From Nocardia mexicana NBRC 108244 (GTDB lineage: Bacteria > Actinomycetota > Actinomycetes > Mycobacteriales > Mycobacteriaceae), in the NCBI RefSeq assembly GCF_001613165.1, contig NZ_BDBV01000032.1, positions 37,181 through 101,180 on the forward strand: DNA of 64,000 nucleotides. Direction: 5' to 3'. The notes beneath the pieces are model-generated. The model saw only the letters and a program-made list of their open reading frames with translations, did no database searches and was not told the origin of the DNA. Shown here one piece after another: positions 16,767 to 25,579 of the stretch; the stretch's first letter is position 1; every line of letters starts with the position of its first letter. The position numbers were made by a program, and so were the translations under genes.

Positions 16767-17939
16767 GTGTTCGCTCCGCTTCGCTCCCTCGCCGTGCGGG
16801 CGCTGTCGCTGACCGGCCTGCTGATCTCGGCGAGCGCCCTGAGCGGTTGTGGCACAGACGGTCCGGTGTCCGATCACGAGTCCGACCACGCGGCGATCGG
16901 CGACCCCATCGCGGTCACTTTCGACGGCGGGATCTACCTGCTGGACGGGGGGTCTCTCGCGCTGGCCGACGAGGTGAAGCTGGAGGGATTCAACCGCCTG
17001 TTTCCGGTCGGCGACGGCCACCACCTGATGGTGTCGACCCGGGACGGCTTCCGGGTCCTCGACGCCGTGCACGGCGAGATGGCCGAGATCGCCTTCCCCG
17101 CCGCCGAACCCGGCCACGTGGTGTCGCACGCCGGGCGCGTCACGCTGTTCGCCGACGGCAGCGGCGAGGTCACGATCTTCGATCCGGCGGAGCTCGACGA
17201 CGGAGCGCCGCGGACCGAGGTGTATCGGGCCGCCGCACCGCACCACGGCGTGGCGGTCCGGCTGTCCACCGGGGAACTGGTCGTCACGCTCGGCGCCGGG
17301 GGCCATCGCACCGGTATCGCCGTGCTGGACGCCGACCGCAGGGAGATCGCCCGGAACGAGGACTGCCCGGGCGTGCACGGCGAATCCACGGTTCGGGGTG
17401 AGGCCGTGGTCCTCGGGTGTGACAACGGCGCCCTGATCTACCGCGACGGCGTCATCACCAAGGTCGCGGGGCCCGCGCCGGACGGCCGTATCGGCACCCT
17501 GGTGGGCACGGACCTCTCGCCGATCGCGCTCGGCGACTACCGGCGGGGTGCGGAAAACGAACGGCCACAGCAGGTTTCACTGATCGACACCCGGGACGGC
17601 AGCCTGCGGCCGGTGGACCTGGGCACCGGCTACACCTACCGCTCGCTGGCGCGCGGCCCGCGGGGCGAGGGGCTGGTGCTGGGCACCGACGGGCGCATTC
17701 ACGTCATCGATCCGGTGGCGGGGGTGGTCGTGGGGCGTATTCCGGTCATCGAGCCCTGGGAGCAGCCGCCGCGGTGGCAGCAGCCGCGCCCGGCGTTGTT
17801 CGTGCGCGGCACCGACGCCTACGTCTCCGACTCCACGACCCGCAGGGTGACCCGGGTCGATCTGGTCGCACGGACGGTCGAGGCCGCGGCCACCCTGCCC
17901 GGTATCCCGAACGAGCTGATCGGGACGGTCGGGCGGTAG
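16767..17939 (+). CDS. AztD-like beta-propeller lipoprotein (putative zinc metallochaperone)
   Basis: A 390-residue lipoprotein. The N-terminal hydrophobic segment ends in the lipobox LSGC (Cys near residue 28), giving a lipid-anchored extracytoplasmic protein. A His/Asp-rich linker (DHESDHAA) follows. The rest is a run of short beta-strand repeats (GIYLLDGG, GFRVLDA, GVHGESTV, RIHVIDP) typical of a seven-bladed propeller. His-rich spots (GDGHHLM, APHHGVAV, ECPGVHGE-like CPGVHGE) resemble AztD, the zinc chaperone of the AztABC importer. No zinc ABC transporter genes are in the window, so the assignment rests on motif memory. The GTG start is nine bases after the MerR stop. Confidence 0.6.
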   Translation: MFAPLRSLAVRALSLTGLLISASALSGCGTDGPVSDHESDHAAIGDPIAVTFDGGIYLLDGGSLALADEVKLEGFNRLFPVGDGHHLMVSTRDGFRVLDAVHGEMAEIAFPAAEPGHVVSHAGRVTLFADGSGEVTIFDPAELDDGAPRTEVYRAAAPHHGVAVRLSTGELVVTLGAGGHRTGIAVLDADRREIARNEDCPGVHGESTVRGEAVVLGCDNGALIYRDGVITKVAGPAPDGRIGTLVGTDLSPIALGDYRRGAENERPQQVSLIDTRDGSLRPVDLGTGYTYRSLARGPRGEGLVLGTDGRIHVIDPVAGVVVGRIPVIEPWEQPPRWQQPRPALFVRGTDAYVSDSTTRRVTRVDLVARTVEAAATLPGIPNELIGTVGR

Positions 17940-17946
17940 GCCCGCC

Positions 17947-18162
17947 TCACTGCTGAATGTGGGGCGTTGCGGACCACAGCTCGGCGTTCGGCAGGTCGGC
18001 GAGCGTCTCGGTGACATTGTCATCGATGTGCACGTCGATGCCGTGGCGAGCGAGTTCGGTGGCGACGCGGGCCGCGATCGAGGGGGAGGCGCGATAGTTG
18101 AGCACCGCACCGCCCTGCGGGAACCGCATCTGCACATGGACTGTGTTGGGTATTTCGGCCAT
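17947..18162 (-). CDS. hypothetical small protein
   Basis: A 71-residue unrecognised protein starting MAEIPNTVHVQ and ending WSATPHIQQ, with one likely alpha/beta unit (SIAARVATELARHGIDVHI). The frame is open up to an ATG at 18351. However, codons upstream of 18162 have much less GC in the third position than those downstream, so the short form is preferred. No good ribosome site was found for any start. It is convergent with the AztD-like gene (7-bp gap) and lies upstream of nothing on its strand. Confidence 0.45.
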   Translation of the reverse strand: MAEIPNTVHVQMRFPQGGAVLNYRASPSIAARVATELARHGIDVHIDDNVTETLADLPNAELWSATPHIQQ

Positions 18163-18542
18163 TTGCCGCCACATCACCAGGTCGTCGTTGCGGGGTCGTT
18201 GTCGCGTAATCGTCGTGCTGTGGGGTGTCTCGTTGTAGTGCGTCTGCATTATTGCGTCCAGCATCTTTCGAGCAAACTTCAGTGTAGCGGTCGGACGATC
18301 CGGCGTCACCCGGCAGTTTCGGATGAATCCGGCATTGTCGCCAAATACCAAGCACTTGTTAGGGTTTCGCTTTCACATGGGAGTTTTCGCACCGGCGTGG
18401 CGCGACCGGTCTGTTCGGGTGGCGGCGGCGGACCCGGGCGGTTAAGCTCGTGCCCGAGTTTCGAAAGTGTCTGTCTACCTGGGTGTTTGATGACGCCCGG
18501 TGGCGACATGCTGGTAATCCTCCCTGTCGGTTGGGGCGTGAG

Positions 18543-20183
18543 GTGCGGGAGTTGGCGGACACAGTGAAGTCGGCTGGTGCGGAGTCCGATCCGGGGTTCG
18601 ATGCAGCGTCCGGTGCGGGTTCCGGCCGGAGTGCCCGCTCCAGCTACTGGGCGCTGGCGGCCTGCGTACTCGTGACCGCGGGCGCCGCGGCCGCCGCGGT
18701 GCGCAGCGCGCCCGAGGAATTCCGGATCCCCTTGGCGAGCGGCCTGGCCGTCGTGGCGGTGGTGCTGTGTGCCGCGGTCACCGCGGCCGTCTACTACCGC
18801 ACGCAGGCCGGACAGCACCGGGACGCGGCGGAGCGGGCGACCGAGGCGAGTTCGGTATCCGCCGCCGAGGCCGCGGCCCGGATCGCCGCCGCCGACGAGG
18901 CGATCGCGCGGCACGCGCACGAGGAGCAGCGGAGCGAGGGGCGGCGGGTGGCCGCGTTGTCCGCGTTCGCCGGAGCCGCGGGCCGCATGCAGGCGATGAC
19001 CACCGGCATGCTGGCCGAACTGCGCGAGATGGAGCACCGGCACGCGGACTCGCGGGTGCTCGCCGATCTGCTCCAGCTGGACCACCGCACCGCCCAGGCG
19101 GGACGGCTGGCCGACAGCATCGCCGTGCTCAGCGGCGCCCGGACCGGCCGCCGGTGGGCGAAACCCATTGCCATGGAATCGATCCTGCGCGGCGCGATGG
19201 GCCGCGTCGCCGGATATCAGCGGGTGCGGCTGCGGGCGGTCGCCGGTGTCGGCGTCGCCGGGCACGCCGCCGAGGGCGTGATGCACGCGCTGGCGGAACT
19301 GCTCGACAACGCGTGCAACTTCTCCCCGCCCACCACCGAGGTGCACGTCTACGCCGCCGAGGTTCCGGCCGGCGTGGTGATCACGATCGAGGACAGCGGC
19401 CTGGTGATGAGCGAATCGGCGCTGCGCCGCGCCGAGCGGGCCGTCTCCGGCGCCGACGCCGAAAGCCGTGGGGGAGTGGATCTTTCGTCGCTGACCGGAA
19501 CCCGGTTCGGGCTCGCGGTGGTCGGGCACCTGGCGCGCAAGCACGGCCTCACCGTGTCCTACCGGCCGTCGGCCATCGGCGGCACGGCCGTGGTGGTGAT
19601 CGTGCCGCGGGACCTGATCACCCGCGCGGACGGGGTCGATCGGACCTCCGATCGGACGCTGGCGGCAGGCCCGCCCGCCTCGATCACCACACCCGCCTTC
19701 GAGACTCGCGAACTGCCGGTCGCGAATTCGGACGGCACGGCGAGCTTCGGCCGCGACGATGCGGCGTTCTTCGGCCGCGACGGCGACGAGTCCTCCGGCC
19801 GGGCTGCGATCTCGCGCGATGTTGCGGCAGCCGACGACACGGCAGCGGACAGCAGGGCGGGGCGGCACCGCGGCGCACCCGCGATCATGGAATCGCGACT
19901 GCCGAAACGCCGCCGCGGTAGCACGCTCGCCGCGGTACATCCCGAGGGTGTGCCCGCCGCGAACGGCGCGGCGCCTGCCGCCGCGCCTGTCACACCGGCA
20001 GTGTCGCCGCCGACGGCGTCGGCGATGGGCGCCTTCCAGCGCGCCGTCACGGGCCGCGACCCGGTCGACGAGCAGCCCGAGACCGGGCAAGCCGCGACCG
20101 GGAACGCCGTGGCCGCGCAACGAACAACCGAGCCAGCCGGGACCGACAACGCTCCCGCCGGCGGAGTGGAGAACGATCGATGA
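18543..20183 (+). CDS. conservon sensor-kinase-like ATPase (CvnA)
   Basis: About 546 residues, first gene of a conservon. Two membrane helices lie in the first 90 residues (YWALAACVLVTAGAAAAA and LASGLAVVAVVLCAAVTAAV). A helical linker follows with the pseudo-H-box LLQLDHRTAQAGRLAD. The HATPase_c domain has an N-box ELLDNACNFSPP, a degenerate G1 (IEDSGLVM) and a G2 GTRFGLAVVGHLARKHG. The last 150 residues are a disordered Ala/Pro-rich tail. In Streptomyces such proteins form a membrane complex with CvnB-D resembling a eukaryotic G-protein receptor module. The start is uncertain; I used the GTG at 18543. It overlaps cvnB by four bases (ATGA). Confidence 0.9.
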   Translation: MRELADTVKSAGAESDPGFDAASGAGSGRSARSSYWALAACVLVTAGAAAAAVRSAPEEFRIPLASGLAVVAVVLCAAVTAAVYYRTQAGQHRDAAERATEASSVSAAEAAARIAAADEAIARHAHEEQRSEGRRVAALSAFAGAAGRMQAMTTGMLAELREMEHRHADSRVLADLLQLDHRTAQAGRLADSIAVLSGARTGRRWAKPIAMESILRGAMGRVAGYQRVRLRAVAGVGVAGHAAEGVMHALAELLDNACNFSPPTTEVHVYAAEVPAGVVITIEDSGLVMSESALRRAERAVSGADAESRGGVDLSSLTGTRFGLAVVGHLARKHGLTVSYRPSAIGGTAVVVIVPRDLITRADGVDRTSDRTLAAGPPASITTPAFETRELPVANSDGTASFGRDDAAFFGRDGDESSGRAAISRDVAAADDTAADSRAGRHRGAPAIMESRLPKRRRGSTLAAVHPEGVPAANGAAPAAAPVTPAVSPPTASAMGAFQRAVTGRDPVDEQPETGQAATGNAVAAQRTTEPAGTDNAPAGGVENDR

Positions 20184-20590
20184 CAACGTCCGCGCCGGCG
20201 CAGCTGGGCTGGCTGCTCGAGCAACTGCTGACCCGCACCCCGCAGACCCGGCACGCCCTGCTGCTGTCCAGCGACGGGCTGAAGATCTGCCACACCCAGG
20301 AGCTGTCGGTCGACCGGGCCGATCAGCTGGCCGCCATCGCCGCGGGCATCCAGAGCCTCTCGCACGGCGCGTCCGTCGAATTCGGTTCGGGGCGTAGCGG
20401 TGTGCGGCAGTGCATGACCGAGTTCTACGGCGGCATCCTGTTCATCGTCGAGGCCGGGATGGGCGCGCATATCGCCGTCATCGCCGCCGAGGAGGCCGAC
20501 GCCGGGCTCGTCGGGCACAACATGCGCGAGCTGGTGGAACAACTGGGCGAGTATCTCGCGGCCGCCCCGCGTGGTCGGGGAACGCTATGA
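20180..20590 (+). CDS. roadblock/LC7 domain protein (CvnB)
   Basis: A 136-residue roadblock/LC7 protein: LGWLLEQLLTRTPQTRHALLLSSDGLKI in two elements, then DQLAAIAAGIQSLSHGAS and ILFIVEAGMGAHIAVIAA. In other bacteria roadblock proteins such as MglB act on small GTPases. Here it is the natural partner of the GTPase CvnD two genes on. It is translationally coupled to cvnA through an ATGA overlap. Its stop codon overlaps the start of a 26-codon frame inside the 77-bp element that separates it from cvnC. Confidence 0.93.
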   Translation: MTTSAPAQLGWLLEQLLTRTPQTRHALLLSSDGLKICHTQELSVDRADQLAAIAAGIQSLSHGASVEFGSGRSGVRQCMTEFYGGILFIVEAGMGAHIAVIAAEEADAGLVGHNMRELVEQLGEYLAAAPRGRGTL

Positions 20591-20663
20591 GCGAGCTTGC
20601 GAGTGAATCAAGAGGCCAGCGTGCATTACGAATGGCGGAGCCGAGCGCCAGCGAGGTGCAGCC
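20587..20663 (+). repeat. 77-bp MIRU-like element between cvnB and cvnC
   Basis: The element begins with the ATGAG that overlaps the cvnB stop and ends just before the ATGAG that starts cvnC. The unit is exactly 77 bases. It contains one uninterrupted 26-codon frame (MSELASESRGQ..., ending SEVQP), whose start overlaps the cvnB stop and whose stop overlaps the cvnC start by ATGA. This is the architecture of mycobacterial interspersed repetitive units, first described as 77-bp inserts in the senX3-regX3 operon. The other conservon junctions overlap directly, so this looks like an insertion that preserves translational coupling. Confidence 0.6.
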
Positions 20664-21056
20664 ATGAGTAGATCGGTCCGGGACGAGAGCCCGGACCGGC
20701 TGTACACGCTGACCGGAGGCCGCGCCAAGCCCGATTCGGACGCGTTCGATCTGGTCACTCTCGTTGTCAGCGAATGCGATCCGACCCCGGGCATGCAGTC
20801 GGAGCTGGTGGCCATCCTGGATATGTGCCGCGCCCCGACCGCCGTGGTCGAGATCGCCGCGGAGCTGCGCGTGCCGGTCGGCATCGCGACCGTGCTGCTG
20901 GCCGACCTGCTGCACGCGGGCCGGATCACCGTGCGCCATCCGCATACGGGTGTGCCCGGGAACCGCGGTGACACAGCGCATTCCGGTGACACATGGGTTT
21001 CGGTAACAGACGCCGCCACTTTGGAGAAGGTGCTCGTTGGACTCCGTCAGCTTTGA
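20664..21056 (+). CDS. DUF742 protein (CvnC)
   Basis: A 130-residue DUF742 protein: RLYTLTGGRAKP at residues 12-23, then DLVTLVVSECDP and a winged-helix-like body (LDMCRAPTAVVEIAAELRVPVGIATVLLADLL in consecutive helices). DUF742 proteins are conserved partners of CvnA, B and D in conservons and are thought to help assemble the complex at the membrane. Its 3' end overlaps cvnD by 20 bases. It is preceded by the 77-bp MIRU-like element instead of the usual short overlap. Confidence 0.93.
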   Translation: MSRSVRDESPDRLYTLTGGRAKPDSDAFDLVTLVVSECDPTPGMQSELVAILDMCRAPTAVVEIAAELRVPVGIATVLLADLLHAGRITVRHPHTGVPGNRGDTAHSGDTWVSVTDAATLEKVLVGLRQL

Positions 21057-21669
21057 TCAGCCACCGGCCCGGGCCGACGCGCCGCTGGACAGCACCGTCA
21101 GCCAGGGGCTGAAGATCGTCATCGTGGGCGGATTCGGCGTCGGGAAGACGACGATGGTCCGCTCGGTCAGCGAGATCCGTCCCCTCGACACCGAGGCGAC
21201 GATGACGAATGTCGGTGTCGGCGTGGACGATCCGATCGGGGCGCCGGGCAAGTCGACCACCACGGTCGCCTTCGACTTCGGCCGCATCACCCTCGACGCC
21301 GAGAATGTGCTGTACCTGTTCGGCGCGCCGGGCCAGGAGCGGTTCTGGTTCCTGTGGGACCGCCTGTTCGGCGGCGCCCTCGGCGCCATCGTGCTGGTCG
21401 ACCCCCGCCGCATCACCGACTGCTGGTACGCCATCGACCGGCTGGAACATCAGGGCACCCGATTCGTGGTGGCGTGCAACGACTTCGGCGGTCAGATATT
21501 TCATCCGGACGAGATCCGCGAGGCCCTGGACCTCGATCCGCAGGTGCCGCTGCTCGACTGCGACGCCCGCTCCCGGAACTCGTGCAAGCGCGTGCTGATC
21601 ACCCTGGTCGAACATCTCCATACCGCCGCCCGCAATGCCGCCGCCCGCATCCCGGAGACCGCGTCATGA
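21037..21669 (+). CDS. conservon GTPase (CvnD)
   Basis: A 210-residue small GTP-binding protein of the ATP/GTP-binding conservon type. The P-loop GGFGVGKTT is near residue 31, the G3-like motif FGAPGQERF near residue 95 and the G4-like ACNDFG near residue 148. The TTG start at 21037 is supported by GGAGAAGG seven bases upstream and by overlap with cvnC. It would cycle between GTP and GDP states under CvnB and CvnA control, with the P450 products downstream as likely outputs. The TGA overlaps the ATG of the first P450 gene. Confidence 0.93.
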   Translation: MDSVSFDQPPARADAPLDSTVSQGLKIVIVGGFGVGKTTMVRSVSEIRPLDTEATMTNVGVGVDDPIGAPGKSTTTVAFDFGRITLDAENVLYLFGAPGQERFWFLWDRLFGGALGAIVLVDPRRITDCWYAIDRLEHQGTRFVVACNDFGGQIFHPDEIREALDLDPQVPLLDCDARSRNSCKRVLITLVEHLHTAARNAAARIPETAS

Positions 21670-22964
21670 CCACGCCCCGCCTCGATCCCGACGGTGTCGC
21701 TCGTTGCCCGGTGCCGCCCGAATCCCGGATGGTGCCGCTGAGCGGCCCGCGCTTCCACACCGACCCGCAGCACCTGTACGCCGAGATGCGTCGCGAGCAC
21801 GGCCCGGTGGTGGCGGTGGAGCTGCCCGGCGGCTTCCCGGCCTGGCTGGTCATCGGCTACCGCGAACTGCACCAGGTGACCAGCGATCCGGAACTGTTCC
21901 CGCGCAACGTCGCCCTGTGGAACCAGTGGCCGAAGATCCCCGACGACTGGCCGCTGCTGCCGATGGTGGGGCGGCCCATGCCCTCGATCTATTTCACCGC
22001 GGGTACCGAGCACCGCCGGCACGTGGCCATGGTGGAACCGGCGCTGGAGTCGGTGGATCCGTTCGAGCTGCGGCGCACCTGTGAGGATCTGGCCGATCGG
22101 CTGATCGACGCCTTCTGCGGCCGCGGCGAGGCCGACCTGATGGCCGAATTCGCCGAGCCGCTACCGGTTCTCGCGCTGGCCACCATCCTCGGCTTCCCCG
22201 ACGAGGAGGCGCCGGAGCTGGCGTGGGCCATGAAGAAGCTGGCCGACGGCGGCGCCGACGCGCAGGCGGCGTTCCAGCGCTTCAACGAGATGATGCGCCA
22301 CATGGTGGCGACCAAGAAGGCCGCGCTGGCCAAGGGGCTGCCGGGCTCGGATCTGGTGTCGGTGATGCTGCGGCATCCGCAGCCGTTCACCGACGAGGAG
22401 TACGCGCTCGACCTGCAGGCCGTCATCGCGGCCGGTCATCTCCCCACCGCCGACTGGCTGGTGAACTCGCTGCGGCTGATGCTCACCGACGAGCGGTTCG
22501 CGGCGGCGTTCGGCGGCGGCCGCCGCAGCGTCGGCCAGGCCATGAACGAGGCGCTGTGGGAGGACACGCCCACCCAGATCCTGGCCGGGCGCTGGGCCGC
22601 GCGCGATGCCCGCTTGGCGGACAAGGTGATTCGCGCGGGCGACCTGCTGCTGCTCGGCCTGGCCGCGGCCAACGCCGATCCGCACGTGCGCCAGCATCTC
22701 GGCGACGCCGCCGAACCGGCGCACACCGGCAACAGCGCGCATTTCGCCTTCAGCCACGGCGAGTACCGCTGCCCGTTCCCGGCCCAGCAGATCGCGGAGA
22801 TCATCGCGCGCACCGGGATCGAGGTGCTGCTGGACCGGCTGCCCGATATCGACCTGGCCGTGCCCGCCGCGAGCCTGGTCCGGCGGCCGTCGCCGTTCCT
22901 GCGCGGAATGACCTCTCTCCCAGTTCAATTCACTCCCGTTCGCGCGGTCGGAGGTATCCGGTGA
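21666..22964 (+). CDS. conservon cytochrome P450, CYP157-like, lacking ExxR
   Basis: A 432-residue P450. The haem-ligand loop FSHGEYRCPF is present with Cys369. The K-helix motif reads EALW (Glu295 to Trp298) instead of ExxR. The I-helix has AAGHLPTAD instead of the usual AGxxTT. Loss of ExxR is a recognised feature of the CYP157 family, which accompanies conservons in Streptomyces. Whether such proteins are catalytic oxygenases or have a structural or sensory role is unsettled. It is coupled to cvnD by ATGA and to the second P450 by GTGA. Confidence 0.88.
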   Translation: MTTPRLDPDGVARCPVPPESRMVPLSGPRFHTDPQHLYAEMRREHGPVVAVELPGGFPAWLVIGYRELHQVTSDPELFPRNVALWNQWPKIPDDWPLLPMVGRPMPSIYFTAGTEHRRHVAMVEPALESVDPFELRRTCEDLADRLIDAFCGRGEADLMAEFAEPLPVLALATILGFPDEEAPELAWAMKKLADGGADAQAAFQRFNEMMRHMVATKKAALAKGLPGSDLVSVMLRHPQPFTDEEYALDLQAVIAAGHLPTADWLVNSLRLMLTDERFAAAFGGGRRSVGQAMNEALWEDTPTQILAGRWAARDARLADKVIRAGDLLLLGLAAANADPHVRQHLGDAAEPAHTGNSAHFAFSHGEYRCPFPAQQIAEIIARTGIEVLLDRLPDIDLAVPAASLVRRPSPFLRGMTSLPVQFTPVRAVGGIR

Positions 22965-24196
22965 AGTCGCAGTGCCCATTCGTCGTCGATCCGATGATCG
23001 GCGATCTCGCCGGGGAGACCGCGCACCTGCGCGACAGCGGCCCGATCACGCGGATCGAACTGCTCGGGGTGCCCGCCTGGACGATCACCGACCATGCGGT
23101 CGCCCGTCGGCTGCTCGTCGACCCGCGGCTGGTCAAGGATCTGGATGCCTGGTCGCTGTGGACCTCCGGGACGGTGACCCGGCAGTGGCCGCTGATCGGC
23201 ATGATCGACGCCGGGCGGTCCATGTTCACCGTCGACGGCGCCGAGCATCGGCGATTACGGATCAAGACCACCCAGGCGCTCACCCCGCGGCGGCTGGAGG
23301 CGTTGCGGCCCATGATCGAACGGTTCACCGCGGAACTGCTCGACGATCTCGCCGCCGCGGGCGCCGGGGGCGACACGGTGGATCTGAAGGCGGTCTTCGC
23401 GTATCCGCTGCCGATGCGGGTGATCAGCGAGCTGATGGGGGTGCCGCGGTCCGACCACCCGATGCTGCTGGAGTCGTACAAGAAGTTCTTCTCCGTGCTG
23501 ACCCCGCAGGACGAGCGGCTGCGGGTGATCGCGGACCTGGACGTGTACTACCGCGACATGGTGCGGGAGAAGACGGCCCGGCTGCGCGACGGTTCCCCCT
23601 CCGACGATCTCACCACCGCGCTCATCCAGGCCGACGAGGGCGGCGAGCCGCTCACCGAGGAGGAGGTGACGGGGAACCTGAAGGCGCTGGTCGCGGCCGG
23701 GCACGAGACCACCGTCAGCCTCCTGCTGTGCGCGGTGCGGGCCCTGCTGACCCACCCCGAGCAGTTCGACCGGGTCCGCGGCGGCGATATCGAGTGGAAG
23801 CAGGTGATCGAGGAGACCCTGCGCTGGGACGGCCCGGTGATCCACCTGCTGATGCGGTTCGCCACCGAGGACATCGCCGTGGGCGACACCGTGATCGAGA
23901 AGGGCGAGGGGGTCGTGATGTCGTACCGCGCGATCGGCCGCGACACCGCCGTGCACGGCGCCGACGCCGACGACTTCGACGCCACCCGCCCGACCGCGGG
24001 CCGCAACATCTCCTTCGGATACGGCCCGCACGTCTGCCCCGGCGCCGCGCTGGCCCGCCTGGAGGCGGCCGTCGCCCTCCCCGCCCTGTTCGCGCGCTTC
24101 CCCGAACTGCGGCTCGCGATCCCGGCGGGCGACCTGACGAACCTCCCGGTGCTCACCCAGAACGATATGGCGGCCTTCCCCGCGAAATTGACCTGA
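22961..24196 (+). CDS. conservon cytochrome P450, CYP154-like
   Basis: A 411-residue P450 with a full set of motifs: I-helix AGHETTVS, K-helix ETLRW (ExxR intact) and haem loop FGYGPHVCPG with Cys359. It is soluble and would need ferredoxin and reductase partners, which are not in the window. GGAGG lies six bases before the GTG, which overlaps the preceding stop. Paired CYP157 (no ExxR) and CYP154 (normal) genes at the end of a conservon are a known Streptomyces arrangement, and this operon reproduces it. The substrate is unknown. The transcript probably ends in the 53-bp gap before the AI-2E gene. Confidence 0.88.
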   Translation: MKSQCPFVVDPMIGDLAGETAHLRDSGPITRIELLGVPAWTITDHAVARRLLVDPRLVKDLDAWSLWTSGTVTRQWPLIGMIDAGRSMFTVDGAEHRRLRIKTTQALTPRRLEALRPMIERFTAELLDDLAAAGAGGDTVDLKAVFAYPLPMRVISELMGVPRSDHPMLLESYKKFFSVLTPQDERLRVIADLDVYYRDMVREKTARLRDGSPSDDLTTALIQADEGGEPLTEEEVTGNLKALVAAGHETTVSLLLCAVRALLTHPEQFDRVRGGDIEWKQVIEETLRWDGPVIHLLMRFATEDIAVGDTVIEKGEGVVMSYRAIGRDTAVHGADADDFDATRPTAGRNISFGYGPHVCPGAALARLEAAVALPALFARFPELRLAIPAGDLTNLPVLTQNDMAAFPAKLT

Positions 24197-24249
24197 GTCA
24201 CGGTCTGTGATCCCATCCCATACGGGCGATTCATGACAGACTTGCCCGC

Positions 24250-25455
24250 GTGAGTGGGCTTGCTGATTCTGCTGCCGGTGCGAACGACACGGGTGCGCCG
24301 CCGCCTCCGGATCGAGGGACGCTGATCGGGCGGGGCACGCTCTGGCTGGCGAAGTGGGCGGTGTGCATCGTCGCGATCGCGGCGGGCGGCTGGGTGCTGC
24401 AGATTCTCCTGGCCAAATTGTGGGTAGTGGTGCTGCCGGTGCTGCTGGCGATCGTGGTCGCCACGGTGCTGTGGCCGCCCACGCGCTTCCTGACCAAGCA
24501 CGGCCTCCCGCCCGCCGCGGCCGCGTCGATCACCGTGCTCGGCTTCCTCGCGCTGTTCGCCGGTGTGGTGGCGTTGATCGTGCCCTCGGTGGTGGATCAG
24601 GCGCCGGAGCTGGCCGACCGGTCGACCGACGGCATCCACAAGGTGCGCGACTGGCTGCAGGGTCCGCCGCTGAAAATCGGTGACGAGCAACTGAATTCGG
24701 GCGTGGACGCGATCGTGTCCCGGTTGCAGTCCAGCTCCGAGCGGATCGCGACCGGGGTGTTCAGCGGGGTCAGCGCGGCGACCTCGGCGATCATCACGAT
24801 GCTGCTGGTGCTGGTGCTGTCGTTCTTCTTCATCAAGGACGGCCCGAAGTTCCTGCCGTGGCTGCACGCCCTGTTCGGCAACCGCAGCGGGCGGCATTTC
24901 GAGGAGGTGCTGAACCGGGTCTGGGCCACGCTCGGCGGCTTCATCCGGACCCAGGCGCTGGTGAGCCTGATCGACGCCGTGTTCATCGGCGCGGGTCTGT
25001 TCATCCTGCACGTGCCGCTGGCGATGGTGCTGGCGGTGATCACCTTCATCGGCGGCTTCATCCCGATGGTCGGCGCGTTCGTGGCGGGGGCGCTGGCGGT
25101 GCTCGTCGCGCTGGTAGGCAACGGCGTCACCACGGCGCTGATCGTGCTCGGCATCATCATCGCGGTGCAGCAGCTGGAAGGCAATGTGCTGCAGCCGGTC
25201 CTGCAGAGCCGCAGCATGAAGTTGCACGCGGTGGTGGTGCTGCTCGCCGTCACCGCGGGCGGCTCGCTGTACGGGATCGTCGGCGCGTTCCTCGCGGTCC
25301 CCGTCGCCGCGGTCGGCGCGGTGGTGTTCCGGTACGTGGGCGAGCAGATGGACGTGATCGCCACGCCGTCACCGGATGCGGCGGACGAGGCAACGGCAGA
25401 CGAGAGGACAGCGGACAAGGCGGTGCAGGATGGAGGCACGGCGATTACCGAGTAG
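24250..25455 (+). CDS. AI-2E family transporter (membrane protein)
   Basis: A 401-residue membrane protein with about eight hydrophobic segments. Signature pieces include LSFFFIKDGPKFLPW before the middle helices, FIGGFIPMVGAFVAGALAVLVAL, and VQQLEGNVLQPVLQSRSMKLH near the C-terminus, which is diagnostic of AI-2E/PerM proteins. The family includes autoinducer-2 exporters and Na+/H+ antiporters; no function can be assigned here. The cytoplasmic tail after residue 365 is acidic and Ala/Asp-rich. The start is a GTG at 24250. It is a single gene on this strand. Confidence 0.88.
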   Translation: MSGLADSAAGANDTGAPPPPDRGTLIGRGTLWLAKWAVCIVAIAAGGWVLQILLAKLWVVVLPVLLAIVVATVLWPPTRFLTKHGLPPAAAASITVLGFLALFAGVVALIVPSVVDQAPELADRSTDGIHKVRDWLQGPPLKIGDEQLNSGVDAIVSRLQSSSERIATGVFSGVSAATSAIITMLLVLVLSFFFIKDGPKFLPWLHALFGNRSGRHFEEVLNRVWATLGGFIRTQALVSLIDAVFIGAGLFILHVPLAMVLAVITFIGGFIPMVGAFVAGALAVLVALVGNGVTTALIVLGIIIAVQQLEGNVLQPVLQSRSMKLHAVVVLLAVTAGGSLYGIVGAFLAVPVAAVGAVVFRYVGEQMDVIATPSPDAADEATADERTADKAVQDGGTAITE

Positions 25456-25501
25456 GCCTCGCCCATACCCACGACACGGCTCGCCAGCGGTGTGGTCTCC
25501 C

Positions 25502-25530
25502 GTCATTCCCGCAAATTCCAGGATCATGAC
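25502..25530. repeat. degenerate REP-like palindrome at island left edge
   Basis: GTCAT (25502-25506) and ATGAC (25526-25530) are perfect arms around CCCGCAAATTCCAGGATC-type spacer. The GTCATTCCCGC opening resembles the cleaner palindromes at 27982, 29172 and 39856 in this window. It lies 47 bp after the AI-2E gene and just before the low-GC small-gene island. Confidence 0.35.
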
Positions 25531-25579
25531 GCGAGACCGCCTCGTAACTACCCACCCGCGTGCGTGCGTGCGGAATGGG

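Noticed and set aside
18352..18542. Candidate gene or promoter element upstream of the conservon
   Set aside because: No frame with reasonable codon use and no convincing promoter or repeat was found; left unannotated.
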